Position numbers and translations under genes: made by a program
The notes under the pieces: generated by a model
Database searches by the model: none
Told to the model about the DNA's origin: nothing
What the model saw: the letters and a program-made list of their open reading frames with translations, nothing else
Shown here: positions 11,098 through 22,776 of the stretch, piece after piece
Layout: every line of letters starts with the position of its first letter
How positions within the stretch are numbered: the stretch's first letter is position 1
DNA from: Adineta steineri
Taxonomy: Eukaryota > Rotifera > Eurotatoria > Adinetida > Adinetidae
Assembly: GCA_905250115.1 (NCBI GenBank)
Contig: CAJNOI010000127.1
Location: 185,758 to 249,757, forward strand
Length of the DNA: 64,000 nucleotides
Reading direction: 5' to 3'

Positions 11098-12181
11098 TAT
11101 TATCGAAAAACGAATACGTCATTAGCTGTTTCTTTTTTCGTCATTTATTTGCGTTGTCTCCTAAGGTGATAAAAAATACCTATGAATATGTGCATGATCT
11201 TGCTAATTTAGTTTTACACCGGCATCATGTCAAACGAGAATGAAGAAAAAAAGATCGAATATAGAGAAGGTGAACGTACTTGTCGTATCTAAAGAAGAAG
11301 ATACTTTAATGACCTACGCCCATCCTCGAAGTGATTATAGGAAACTATTTTGTTTATAAAGAAATAATCTTTTTAAATGCTTATATATACAAAACAGATC
11401 AAATGAGGAAAAATAACTTTCTCTCAGCATATTTTCGATAGTATAATATAAAATATTGTGAGGTTGTGAATCCTATACCTTCGTTTATTCGAAGAAAAAC
11501 ACACGCTATATATAGGATGGTGGAACACCCTGTTAGGGATATGTCCATCAAGAGATCAAGTGAACAAGACGCGGAAAAGTCCCATAACATATAGCATCAC
11601 ATATGTAAACGATAGGAGAGGAGAAATCCATATAACATAACGAAAGGAAAAATCCGTGAACGATATAGAAGAGAACGAGAACACACATATAGAAGAAGAT
11701 GATGAATCACACTATATATGATATATGTATATGTAACAACAGAACGAAAGAAACTATACATATATGATGTAAGAAAGAAATGACGAAAGACGATGATACC
11801 ACCTAACAATATATTGATTACATTTTTCAAACGTAATTTTAAATTATGAACTATCTTTGATAATTGATTACGTAAACAAGCATGGATCTGAATATCAAAG
11901 TGAATCTTTTACAAACTCTATATTCAGTATTTCTGTTATATAAACTTCTAAGTTAATTTTCGATCTACTTTTTACAAGAACTGAATCAACTGTCTTTAAT
12001 TATATGTTTAATTCACTTCAGACGAACATATACGTCTATATGTATAACTTTCTTTTGCGCGTTCTGTCTATCTATATATATATCGAAAAAATATTATATT
12101 CGACGGATTTGTGGGTGCATTTCTTTTTCATTACTATACGGTATAACAACAACAGTTTGATTTCTCTTCAAATTCGGTAAA
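11098..12181. other. Spacer upstream of the F-box gene
   Basis: AT-rich with purine-rich runs between about 11600 and 11800. Two antisense open frames here (11399-11590, 11597-11830) look like by-products of that composition. No real gene was recognised. Confidence 0.5.
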
Positions 12182-14151
12182 ATGAATCGAAATAAACGAC
12201 GACAAGAAGATAATTCGTTTACTGATTATAATAATAATAATATTAAAAAACCACGACAAAACAGTAAAAATCCTAGATTTCATTTTTATATAATTCTATT
12301 TTTTTTTATTTTTCTAGAAATTACTTTATCTGATCGTATTACCAATCTTGAAGATCTTTCTAATGAACTTTTTTATGAAATATTTGAATATCTTATCGAT
12401 CATCATGCATTTCAAGCTTTTTATGATCTTAATTATCGATTTCAAAAACTTGTTCTTAATTCCAATTCTACAATTAAAATTAATATTTCATCCATATCAA
12501 AATCTCAATTTCACCATTATTTAACAGATAGAATTAAACCATGTACTTCTCGAATTGAATTATTTCGATTATCAAATCCATGTATTGATCCATGTTCATT
12601 ATTACTTCCAATAATCACAAAGTTAACTCAACTTACTACACTTATTTTAAATAATATCGAAGCTAATTTTATCGAACCAATTGTTAATCAATTATCTTCA
12701 TTACCTGTTTTATCTTCATTAACTATCGTATCGATTAGTAATATTATAACTAAAAATAATCTTTATTCAAAATTATTTCAATTACCTAAATTGAAATATT
12801 GTCAGATAGACATTGAATTATTAGATATTCCAAAAAAATTTACTATTGCTACTAATGAATTTAGTACTATTGAATGGTTGATTATTAATCATCGAATTTC
12901 AATTGATAAACTTCTTATTTTATTAACCTATGTTCCACAATTACGTCGTTTATCTATTGATCAATTGGTACAATCAGAATTTGATCAATTATCAAAAACT
13001 TCGACAAATTTAAACTATTTAACAAATGTTTCTCTTAAATTTGCCTTCCATTTTAATGTTCCTTTTCAACAATTTGAAATTTTAGTCGAAAATTATTTTC
13101 ATCAAGTTCAAGTTTTAAATATTAAAACACAATCGGTTCATTTAGATCTTGATACAGGAAAATATCTCAATGCTAATCGATGGGAACAATTAATTTCAAC
13201 TTCTATGTTAAATTTACGTATCTTTAATTTTCAACAATCATATCGTGGATTTCGTTCTAATGAAGAACGTCAAGCATTTGATTACTTTATTAATAAATTT
13301 AATTCAAAATTTTGGATTGAACATCAATGGTTTTTTGACTACCATTATCATGAAACGAAAAGGTCGACTACAGCCGTTTTCTATTCAAGAAATCCTTACA
13401 GGTAAAATTAATTTCTTATCTTATATTTATCGTTTTGATTTCTTTAATTCATAGGAAAAAAGATTATGTGTTGTATGATGAATTAATTGATAATATTTAT
13501 TTAACTTGTCATGATATAAATGAAGATCCAATTCATCATATTTGTCTTCATACAACAGATATAATAAAACAATGTTATGATAAATTTCCAAATGCAACTG
13601 AACTAACGTTTTGTGAAGATTTTGAAGTACCTCGTGTCGACTCAATTGTAGTGGATTTAAATCGTTTTCTTCCATTGAAACAACTTACAAAATTATCTAT
13701 TAAATGTCATCGTTTTACTTTCGAACAATTAATTGAACTTTTACAATTTACACTGAATATTCATACATTAGAACTTGATTCTATCGTATTATTTCGAACT
13801 GATCCAATTTTAATTCAAAACCATGAATTAACTCAATTGGTATCAAAAATAAATCTTATAACAAATGTAACAATTATGAAAGAAATAACAGTAGAAAAAA
13901 TTCAATTATTAACTGTTGCTTTTCCTCGAATAGAACATTTGACAATTAATTTATTCAAAGAAGACTTAAGACCTATAGTTAAATATTTATTTTCAAAATT
14001 GAATAATAATACACGTTATTTATCTTTATTACATATTTCCAAACAACGTCATGATTGGATGATATTATTGAAAAGTATTATTAAATCGAAAAAACTTCCT
14101 CGTAATTATGTTTTTAAAGTTATAAATCGAACATTGTATATATGGTGGTAG
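12182..14151 (+). CDS. F-box/leucine-rich-repeat-type protein, three exons
   Basis: Exons 12182-12263, 12318-13401 and 13455-14151 give about 620 residues. The first intron (54 bases, gtaaaa...tttctag) is a multiple of three and stays open, so an unspliced reading adds a false hydrophobic stretch. The second (13402-13454, 53 bases) joins AG to G and keeps the frame. After a basic N-terminus (KRRQED) comes an F-box: LEDLSNELFYEIFEYLIDHHAFQAF. The rest has regularly spaced Leu/Ile-rich segments such as LTQLTTLILNNIEANF and LRRLSIDQL, typical of bdelloid F-box proteins with degenerate LRRs. By family it should be the substrate-recognition part of an SCF ubiquitin ligase, binding Skp1 through the F-box. 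The substrate cannot be told. Confidence 0.88.
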
Positions 14152-15907
14152 ATTTAATTTGTTTAATTTATATTTTAATCTTGAATAAATATGAAATTTA
14201 ATAGATACATAGAACTACATAGTATCATAATTAATCATTGACAATGATATCGAAAAATATTATTTCATTGTTTTTTCTTCAAAATAAAAAGCTTACTACA
14301 TATAAACTGTTTATTTTCATAGGTATTATATACTACAATACTCAATCTAGATATATTATTCGAGGTGTTGCCAAGAAATCCGGAAAAAGAAAAATCTGAA
14401 GAGTGAAAAATCAAGGAAAATTTTATTCGTAGTGTAATAATCATAGAAGACATAACAAGTAGAAATAATGAAGATATGAGAGACAATTTGATAAGAAGTT
14501 TATTTCTTCGAAGCTACCAAAAGAGAGAGAGAGAGTCCGTCGAGAAGTTTGGCGCGATCGTTGTCACCGTTGCAGAAGTGAGTACCTAAGTTATCGATGT
14601 GTTTCTGCCTGGCCAATGTCTTCAGCGCTTTCTTCTGTTGTGCCCCCGCTTTAAGCTTGAGAGATTGTTGTCGAAAGACGACTTCTACGGCTTCCAAGCA
14701 AGCGAAGGTGTAGGTGTGGGCGTGGGTGAGTCTGGACACGATACGTTCAAGGTTCGATTCCTCATCTGGTTATTTCTTTTTTTTGCTCTGTTGTCATACT
14801 ATCCCGCTGAGCGGATATCAGGTATGAGATTTTCATGTTCACAAACATGTTTTATTTCTTTCCCGGATTATTTCTGTCCGGATTTTCATTTTCCGGATTA
14901 TTTGACATATTCTTATTCGAAATAGTACAATGATACCTCAAAACATCCGAATGTATATAGGTGGATAAAAACTAATGTACCTTCTTTATTCTGTCGCATC
15001 TTTACGTTCAAAATTGATTATAAAATTTTTCTAATCGATAGTAAAAAAAAAAGATCATCAAAAATACTGTTGAAGTTATTATATTTCATTTATCGACAAT
15101 GTTAATTATAACAAAATATCGAGCAGAATAAGGTTTATTGTTTATGCATTGTATTCCAAACAATTTTGAAGCATAATTCTCTAAATGAAAATATTATCTA
15201 TATAGTAAAAGGAGAGATACAGTTCTCCATTCTGATAATAAAAAACTTCATATGATATCATTAAATGATGAATTGAAAGTAGAAAATCCGACATATATAC
15301 ATTTGTTACCGATTTAACTCGTGATTATTGCATTGCAGCAACAGTTATAGATCGAAAAATTTTAATTATAAAAGATTGATAGAGATTATACAAGTGCATT
15401 TTTTTTCTCCAAATACTGTACGCGACAAAATTGTTTTAAATTAAACTATTTTGAAGAAAAATGTACCCCTGTATTGTTTCTATCAGTAAATAGAAATTTT
15501 TCTTATGGTGACGACAGATGTGATTTTAAAATGTTTATTTAATTATATGACAGCCACGCTATTATTATAACGTTTTTTAAATAAAAATCTTCATAATAAA
15601 TAGTTAACTATACATAATGTATATATTTCATAAAGAGTATTATTATAATCTGAAGAATTTTCTAGTTGAATACTAATCAAACAAAACAACACACTTCACG
15701 TATTGATCGATTCTTTTTCTTTTCTGTTCTATGAATCAAACCATATATTTTTTTTTCTTTCTCTAACGACGAATATATATCTTTGCATACATCAAGGATA
15801 CAAAAAATAAATGTTTATTTCCAACAAAACAATGTTTGTCGCTTAATAAAGCATACTCATTCGATCTTTTCGACGTTATTCATCATATTCAAAAAACGAA
15901 TATTATT
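14152..15907. other. Spacer with a GC-richer island and transposon-like ends
   Basis: Contains a hAT-like fragment near 14363 (GTGTTGCCAAGAAATCCGG), a GC-richer segment at 14500-14770 listed separately, and AT-rich DNA without recognisable genes from 14930 to 15907. Confidence 0.5.
14500..14772 (-). other. GC-richer segment with an unidentified coding-like frame
   Basis: This stretch is clearly richer in G+C than its surroundings. The minus strand carries an open frame of about 91 codons, closed upstream by a stop, that reads like real protein (for example LEAVEVVFRQQSLKLKAGAQ, then KALKTLARQKHIDNLGTHF). It has no ATG and no clear splice sites, and I do not recognise it. It could be a gene fragment, an exon or part of a transposon. 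The plus strand has a B-box-like GGTTCGATTCC near 14752, but no cloverleaf folds around it. Confidence 0.3.
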
Positions 15908-16752
15908 ATGTCGACACAATCTAGTAAGTTTCATTTTTAAATATACACAGTAAAGATGTGAATGTTTGTTTATTTTTTTTTGAAAAAGATATTTCTTGCA
16001 ATGGTTGTTATACATATGATTTTTCAAATGTTCGTTATAAATGTCAAATCTGTTCAAATTATAACTTATGTTTGACATGTTATAATAATAAAAAACAAAC
16101 TTTAAATCATTTATCATCACATATGATGTTACGTATTGAATATTCATCAATAGTTAATCGTGATACATTTTTCTCAAGACAACATTCAGATCAATTGGAT
16201 CAACTTGGAGATACATATTTATCACGATATATGTCAAATTTATCTGTTAAATCACCTCCTACACGAACAATTGAAACATTTGATCAATTAACAATTGATG
16301 GTTTATATGAATATTTACTACGACTTGATCCAAATATACAATCATTAGCTGAAAACTTACGTACTCATCGTGTTTCTGGTCTTGATTTAATAAATTTCAA
16401 TGAAAATGATTATGAAAATTTAAATATATCATATGGTGAGAAGAAAAAGCTTCAACTATTAATTGAACGAAAAAAATTAAATTCGAAGGTATCGGATACA
16501 ACACAAACACCAAATGAAATTATTGAATTAAAATCTGTAATTAAAAAACAAGAAGAAGATATTCAAGAAAAAAATAAATCTATTCAACAACTTGAAGATA
16601 TTTTAGAAAAACAAGAACAACAAACACAACTTCAAAATGCAATTATTCAACAATTACAAGATGCTATGGAAAAACAAAAACAAGAAATGGATATGTTATT
16701 GGAATTAGTAGAACAACAACGTGCACTTATTTCAGCTTCACAAAAATCTTAG
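15908..16752 (+). CDS. ZZ-type zinc finger / SAM domain / coiled-coil protein
   Basis: Two exons: 15908-15923 (ATGTCGACACAATCTA) and 15989-16752, with a 65-base intron (gtaagt...gaaaaag), giving about 259 residues. This start is chosen because the frame upstream of the finger is otherwise not coding. The N-terminus has a ZZ-like finger (CNGCYTYDFSNVRYKCQIC, then CLTCYNN, ending in H..SSH). Next is a SAM domain (FDQLTIDGLYEYLLRLDPNI ... GEKKKLQLLIERKK), roughly residues 110-175. The C-terminal third is a Gln/Lys/Glu-rich coiled coil (about 190-255). ZZ fingers and SAM domains both bind proteins, so this is probably an adaptor that oligomerises through SAM and coiled coil. Partners are unknown. 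Confidence 0.85.
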
Positions 16753-17286
16753 AAAATATTATTATCAATTTAAATAGAAAAATAAATATTTTGACAATTA
16801 TTTCTTCACCTATTTTCATTTTCAATTAAACTTTCACATACATGACGGATTTTATTTCATTATTGATCAATTTTATCAAAAAAAAAAGATTAAATCTATC
16901 ATAATATTTCAATATTTTCATCGTATTCTTTTTTAAATAATATATTCATACGAATAACAACAACTAAAAAACATAAACAAAATGCAAATGATCTAGGTGT
17001 GGATGTAGGCGTCGAATTGTTACAATACTCATACCTATACCCACACCCACACCCACACCCACACCCCCAAGATCAGTTGAAGCTAATTAACTACGATGAT
17101 GAGAAATGGTCCGATTTTCATACCCTGGAATCGTCGTATTCTATCGTAAAAATACGGTTGTAATACTGAGACAGGTAATACGCTAAAGTACGACGGAATA
17201 CGGCACGACATTCGTATACTGTTCGTATACGGTCGTTTACGATCGACAATATTCGACCTGAGATAAATTGATATACACAAAATGAA
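16753..17286. repeat. Spacer with telomere-like hairpin and TGTGGG array
   Basis: Between two genes that end towards each other. AGGTGTGGATGTAGG at 16995-17009 is followed by a C-rich arm with about five near-perfect ACCCAC units at 17031-17066. Beyond it, 17100-17260 is rich in repeated CGTAT/ATACG words that can pair with each other. An antisense open frame here is not considered a gene. Confidence 0.7.
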
Positions 17287-17599
17287 TTAATCAAGATTTA
17301 CCGTATATCCAACATTAGTAATAGCACCTGATGTAACTACTGTATTTATAATCACATGTTGTTTTTTGTGCATGTAATCTACAATATCTTTTAATATTTT
17401 ATATTGATCAGCAAAATCAGAATCATCATTCGATAATCTTAATTTTTGTTCCATATCATCTTTCATTTGTTCTAATTGATCGATCTGAATAAAAGAAAAT
17501 TTCTTCAATTATTTTTCAAAGAAAAAAAATCCTACTGTTGTTCTTGTTGATAAGAATCGTTTTAAGAAATCATCCAATGAAAAAAAAGTAAAGATTAAT
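17287..17599 (-). CDS. Possible gene fragment, two 3' exons
   Basis: Two exons can be proposed on the minus strand. 17599-17536 has acceptor ttctatttcag, donor gtagga, and reads LIFTFFSLDDFLKRFLSTRT. 17484-17287 has acceptor ttttattcag and ends ITNVGYTVNLD plus stop. The phases agree, and the last exon has a charged helical stretch (IDQLEQMKDDMEQKLRLS) that looks coding. No first exon or ATG could be found before 17599, so this may be the tail of a decayed gene. The protein is not recognised. Confidence 0.35.
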
Positions 17600-18665
17600 C
17601 TGAAATAGAAGGAATCTGGTCATGAGGAAAGAATGTTTTATGTGTAGAATGGCAAGAAAAATGAGAAAGAAAGAGACTGGTAAAATAAGATATTATTCAG
17701 CAAATGAAGTCATCATCTAATGAAATACACTAATGTTTTCTGTTTTTTCTTTCTTTCACGTAACGTCCATACGATTATTTGTAAATATGCATGGTCAACG
17801 TTTTCTTCTTCACACCATTCTCTCGTATGTAAATTGTAATATTTCTTTTTCTCTCTCTTTTCGTTGTCTCGATTTATTGTATGCGTAAATGAAAATTATA
17901 TGTTAACAAATCGTCTTTTAAGAGAAACTTAACTAAGCATTTTCTCTTCAAAAACCAGCTGATTACTTATACAAAATAATTTATCTATGACAAGATCACC
18001 TATAATACTTGCTTTTCTGACATTTCATTTACTGAAAAAAAGTATTTATATTCGTGAAAAATGTCTAAAAATGAATCAAATGTTTCTAAATGATTGAATA
18101 AAAGCAAATGAAAAATATCTGTATATAGACTTATTTTTGATACTACAATACACGAAGAATAAAATCTAATAATTCATGTATTTTTGTATTTAGTTAGATC
18201 TCATATTTATCAGTATCATTATAATAAGTGCATTATTATACATACACAACTATCCCTTACCCTTATTGCTAATGAATATTTCCTGTACTTATAAGTAATC
18301 GATAGTCAAAATAATAGTCAATGATTATGCTTGCTAAATAATTTTTAATAGAGTTTTGCTAATTGATGATAATGAACTATATTCAAATTCAGAAGTCAAG
18401 GAGAGAATAGTAATAAGCAAAGATTTAGAAATCGACTGGATACAAACAACTACAGTGCCGATTTATGTTTACTATATCGTAAAGTTTACAAATTTTATTG
18501 TATTTTTATTTTAATTTTTCAAAATTTTATTGCTAATAAAATTACGATATGCAAGTGAAATTAAATGTGAAAGACTAAATTTTAAATATGTCTCGATTTC
18601 GAATCTTTCAGCTTGCTGAATTGCTCCAATGCGTGAAGATATTGATCTCAAAGATAAACTCATGA
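17600..18665. other. Spacer, nothing recognised
   Basis: AT-rich DNA between the gene fragment and the end of the MFS transporter. No open frame, tRNA or terminal repeat was seen. Confidence 0.5.
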
Positions 18666-20126
18666 TTATTCATGATATTGTTTAGCATCAGTACCTATCA
18701 GAGGAGTACTTTGACTAGGCATCTTTTCACAAATATTAGATGATAATCTGATTTTTCGTGAAATAATTATCACTGGTACGATTGTTGCCAATATATTACC
18801 CATAGCTATAGTTGTAAAATATACTCCATTACCAATCGATTCTACAATTATTGCTGTAAATGCTAGCATAATCGATGTTAGTAATAGTTGTACAAAATTA
18901 TTTGCTGCTATCACACTAGCTGAATATTGTTGATATTTAATGGTATAGAATGAATAAATACCAGGTCGAGTACCTGTTTGACCAAAAGAACAAATAATTA
19001 ATCCAATGAGTGGTAATGATACATGCATACCATACTGAAATGACCATCCATAAATGATTAGACCGATAGGTGTTAGAACAGAAAATAGTAATGCAGGTAC
19101 AACATGTCCTTCATCAATTCTGAATGTTGTCATATACCTAATTGCTGCATAATCAGATAGAATACCACCGATGATACTACCTAGAAACTTTGCAATCGCC
19201 AATGGAAGATATAATATACCGATTACGTTTGATTTGTAATGATAAGGTGCTTTCGATACTTGAATAGAAAGAGAAAGCTGTGCAACATTCATTGACATAA
19301 ATCCTAGTGCTAAAACAAAGATATACGGTAGAGTTGTTGTCTCTTTTAAGTATCTCAATGCTAAACATGGATTTTGTAGTTTTGGCTTCACAAGTAAGTC
19401 ATACTCAAGTAGTTTTGTTCCCATTTTATGGCAATTGCATACAATTATATACTGTTGTGTTTCAGGTACGAATAAGACATAAAGAATAAATAAAATAATT
19501 GCAAGAATTTCTACTACAATGAATGTTGATCTCCAACCAAAATGATAAGACAATGGTCCACCAATGATTGGGCCAACTATTGATGCCATGAAATAAAATG
19601 CATAGAAGAAAGCAATAGCTCGTCCACGTTCACTTGGTTGATATATATCAGCAATTGTTGCTTGACCAACAGTTGTTGTGACACAGATGAAAGCTCCTTG
19701 TAATACACGAGCTACCAAAAATATATGTATATTTGATGAAAAGTAAGAACCAACCACAGATAGTACAAATCCACAAAGTGCAAGTAACATGATTGATCTA
19801 CGTCCATAACAATCACTTAACATTCCCCAAATAAGTCCGCCAAAACAGCTTCCAAGTACATATACAGTGATTGTTGATAAACTTAATGTTTCTGTTGTAT
19901 GTAGATCCTGAATTACCATGGATAATGCAGGAATATAAACTAGTTCATCGAAATTTGATAAGAATCCTAAACCACTAACAATGAACAGTATTACATTCTT
20001 TTTGAATTTAGTATGTATATCGTATATAGATGGTAAATCTTGTTTAGTATCTTCATATTGTAGTCTTTGTTCATCATTAAGACTATCATTGCTGTTAACT
20101 TGTATTTCTTTTTGATCAGTAACCAT
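18666..20126 (-). CDS. Major facilitator superfamily transporter, drug:H+ antiporter-like
   Basis: Intronless, 486 residues, ATG start. About twelve membrane segments begin at residue 45. Loop 2-3 has the MFS signature GMLSDCYGRRSIML (motif A), and segment 5 has GPIIGGPLSYHFGWRSTF, which matches motif C of the proton-coupled antiporters (DHA1 group). The N-terminal 40 residues are hydrophilic and acidic, and a cytosolic C-terminal tail ends in TPLIGTDAKQYHE. Family knowledge suggests proton-driven export of a small organic molecule at the plasma membrane; the substrate is unknown. The MFSD4-like transporter elsewhere in the window has five introns while this gene has none, and its sequence style is close to fungal and bacterial DHA1 proteins, so horizontal acquisition is possible. 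Confidence 0.88.
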   Translation of the reverse strand: MVTDQKEIQVNSNDSLNDEQRLQYEDTKQDLPSIYDIHTKFKKNVILFIVSGLGFLSNFDELVYIPALSMVIQDLHTTETLSLSTITVYVLGSCFGGLIWGMLSDCYGRRSIMLLALCGFVLSVVGSYFSSNIHIFLVARVLQGAFICVTTTVGQATIADIYQPSERGRAIAFFYAFYFMASIVGPIIGGPLSYHFGWRSTFIVVEILAIILFILYVLFVPETQQYIIVCNCHKMGTKLLEYDLLVKPKLQNPCLALRYLKETTTLPYIFVLALGFMSMNVAQLSLSIQVSKAPYHYKSNVIGILYLPLAIAKFLGSIIGGILSDYAAIRYMTTFRIDEGHVVPALLFSVLTPIGLIIYGWSFQYGMHVSLPLIGLIICSFGQTGTRPGIYSFYTIKYQQYSASVIAANNFVQLLLTSIMLAFTAIIVESIGNGVYFTTIAMGNILATIVPVIIISRKIRLSSNICEKMPSQSTPLIGTDAKQYHE

Positions 20127-21695
20127 AGGTATCGTTTTATACTTGATCAGTAAGTCAGAAAAATAGATGATCTTAATAAAAAAAATTTAGAAAATATATA
20201 CTCGATATAGCAAGCGCAGCGTTACTTCCAATGATGTATGAGGGTATGTGTAAATATATTATATCTATCTCACCCATATCCTATCTAAATAATTCTCAAA
20301 ATATTACGCATATTATCTTCCTTCTCCGAAATAATTCATATTTATATAGAGCCTTACTTAAAAATATAGATGTTTTTTCTTATAAGGTATTCTGCGCTGT
20401 GTCAGATAAACTATTTTTCTAATAATAGAAATCATTCAAAAACAATATATTAATGAGTATATGACTATAAGAATTCGAATAAATCTACAATAGATGCCAT
20501 TGTGCTTATATTATTCTCTCTTTCGTTCCGTCGCAAAAAAAACTCGGAAAAATATTTTGATTATTTCATACCTTTCTCTAATTAAATGGTTGCACAAGAA
20601 TGGATGTAAACGTCGTTTTTCAATGATGAATAAATGTATATAATTACTATTCTCTTATCTTATTAGTAGCTTGTTGCTACAGATGCGCAAACCGCCTACG
20701 AAATGCTCGTTTCGGATGAATAAGAACGTATAAAAATAATTGTTGTTGTTTCTGTACTATCGATTTCAATTACATATTTTAATAATATTTCTTCTCATTA
20801 TCTTTTATAGATGTAATTTATTCTCAAGAAAAGACACGCAAACTCATTTGTAATGTTTATATGTAAAAAAATAGAATGGTCTTTTTATTTCTTATAAGTT
20901 ATTATCGATCATTAAACGTATAGTGTATGTGTGGCGTCTACGCTAATTAGTCGAATAAAAAGTGGGTCATATGCAAAGAGTGAGTAAGAGAATAATATAT
21001 ATTTTATAACAAAAACGACAACAACAATTAGAATAGAATAGAGTTAAATTCAATTACAAATTTTTTGCTAGACCTTTAAATCTGATTATTTGAAAATGAA
21101 TGTAGTTTTCTTTTTTTTGAAGACTTTGGATAAAAATTCATACAAATGTCTTCCAATATATATACGGTCAAAACAATCCATTAAATATTCTAAAATTGGA
21201 TGTAGAGAAGGTGTAAGTGTGAATGCGGATTTAAACAGGACAAATGTACACGTAAGAGAAGAATGTGATCCTTTCCCATCCAAGCACATCACCGTTATTA
21301 TTGTTGTCACACACATACTAAGTTTGTGAACTAAACTCTTACTTTATTCTCTTCAATCTGATTCAAAATATAAACAAAAACTACTTCTAAAAATATCGAC
21401 GAGTGGCAAAGAAACGAAAGGTAGCGGGCTAGACGTAACGCTACTACCTAACATCACATACAAACTTCTCTAATGTAGAATCAAGTTCAAAATATATTTT
21501 GAGAAAATGAAATACAGCAGTTTAATAAGGAATATTTATGATTTATCAGTGTTGCTACGTTTTCACATGCATATGGCGTATTTTTATTATAAACAAATAA
21601 AAAAGAGTATCACGAAAAGTATATTGAACAAAAAAAAATGTAAATCAATGGAGAGTCTTCATTTCGAAACGTGTTCATTTTTGAATTGGATGTAG
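20127..21695. repeat. Spacer with degenerate telomere-like hairpins
   Basis: About 1.6 kb without a credible gene. GATGTATGAGGGTATGTG (20233-20250) is followed by a C-rich arm (ctcacccatatcc, to about 20281), forming an imperfect hairpin. A degenerate G-rich tract (aaggtgtaagtgtgaatgcgg) lies near 21209. Overlapping opposite-strand open frames at 21086-21329 have no recognisable content. Confidence 0.45.
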
Positions 21696-22613
21696 TTATG
21701 GTTGAGTTCCCAAAATAAATGGTACAAGAATTTCGAAATTTGTAAAGACACCTGCAGCTTTAATTTCGAACTTCAACATATAGCTACAAGTCGCAGCAGC
21801 TGAATTGTTTTGTCCACCTCGAAATTGATAAGAAGGAGATAGGGTTTTATCAGGAATCATAATCTCAAATTTTTCAACTATTCGTTCTCCTTTTCGCTGA
21901 GCTATTCCTTGTACTGTGCCAGTGTTCACTTTAAAATGTGCTTCCTGCATTTGAATGTTATAGGTTCCGTTGACTGAAAGATCAATTTGCTTAATTAAAA
22001 TTTGGTTTGGATTTTCAATTTCTAGTGTTCCCTGAATCATCTCACCTGGTACATATCCCATTTTGTTAAGTGTTCCCTTGACTGTAATGTCTTTTCGATT
22101 ATGATTACCGAACATGGTTGCCGTCATATAATTTGGTACTTGTTGTGATAGACTCACACGTGGAAACACCGTTATATATTTTTCTTCTCCTATCTTTCGC
22201 TTATGTCCTCCTTTATCGATGGCTAGTTGCAGATAATATCGAACATGTGGATAGAGTCGAGGTAGATTCATAGTTGGTGGAATTTGATCGGGCAGCTGAA
22301 TTTGAAATGGCCATGAATATTGACCGTTACTATATGTCAGTTCTCTTTCTCCACCGTTCGGAAGTGCGAAAACATATTGTGTCGCAAAAAATCGGACATA
22401 ATGATAATTAGTCCGGCTGTGTTGGTTACCGTCTGTCGATCTTGTACTGTAACCAGTTGCGCCAATCAATTGCAAATCGATTTCATTGACTTTTAAGCTA
22501 TCGTCCTTTACATTTAGTTGAACAGTTCCTGATATAATTTCACCCGCAGCAAACATCGGTTTTGCTCGATCGAAATTAAATATAACATTAGAATTACTAG
22601 CGCCACATCCCAT
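21696..22613 (-). CDS. Arrestin-domain-containing protein (alpha-arrestin type)
   Basis: Intronless, 305 residues. The N-half (about 10-150) has the arrestin_N pattern FDRAKPMFAAGEIISGTVQL, with FQIQLPDQIPPTM further on. The C-half (about 165-300) has the arrestin_C pattern (DITVKGTLNKMGYVPGEMIQ). The length fits the short arrestin-domain proteins. The start MGCGAS is a good N-myristoylation motif (Gly2, Ser6) with an adjacent Cys3 that could be palmitoylated, so membrane tethering is likely. By family it should act as an adaptor for endocytosis or ubiquitination of membrane proteins. No PPxY motif, usually needed to recruit NEDD4-type ligases, was seen, so it may work differently. Confidence 0.85.
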   Translation of the reverse strand: MGCGASNSNVIFNFDRAKPMFAAGEIISGTVQLNVKDDSLKVNEIDLQLIGATGYSTRSTDGNQHSRTNYHYVRFFATQYVFALPNGGERELTYSNGQYSWPFQIQLPDQIPPTMNLPRLYPHVRYYLQLAIDKGGHKRKIGEEKYITVFPRVSLSQQVPNYMTATMFGNHNRKDITVKGTLNKMGYVPGEMIQGTLEIENPNQILIKQIDLSVNGTYNIQMQEAHFKVNTGTVQGIAQRKGERIVEKFEIMIPDKTLSPSYQFRGGQNNSAAATCSYMLKFEIKAAGVFTNFEILVPFILGTQP

Positions 22614-22713
22614 CTTTGTTTGAGTAATCGATATTCTGAAAAGAAAAGATTTATGTGATGTTATCAGTATACAACCAAAGTATTTGGATCAATTTGCATA
22701 AGATACAATACCC

Positions 22714-22776
22714 AGCCAGACAAAATTTGATAAAAAAATGCGTTTTTACGCGTTCTTTGACCGATTTTGTCTGACT
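22714..22776. repeat. Short foldback element
   Basis: AGCCAGACAAAAT (22714-22726) and ATTTTGTCTGACT (22764-22776) are complementary in 12 of 13 positions around a 37-base loop. It may be a tiny MITE, but no clear target duplication was found. Confidence 0.5.

Noticed and set aside
11399..11830. Antisense frames with hydrophobic residues upstream of the F-box gene
   Set aside because: They arise from purine-rich plus-strand sequence and lack any motif or splice context.
14700..14780. Possible tRNA around the B-box-like GGTTCGATTCC
   Set aside because: Only three base pairs can form in the T stem, and no A box or acceptor stem was found upstream.
21086..21329. Overlapping frames on both strands
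   Set aside because: Both strands cannot plausibly code over the whole stretch, and neither has motifs; the area includes degenerate telomere-like words.
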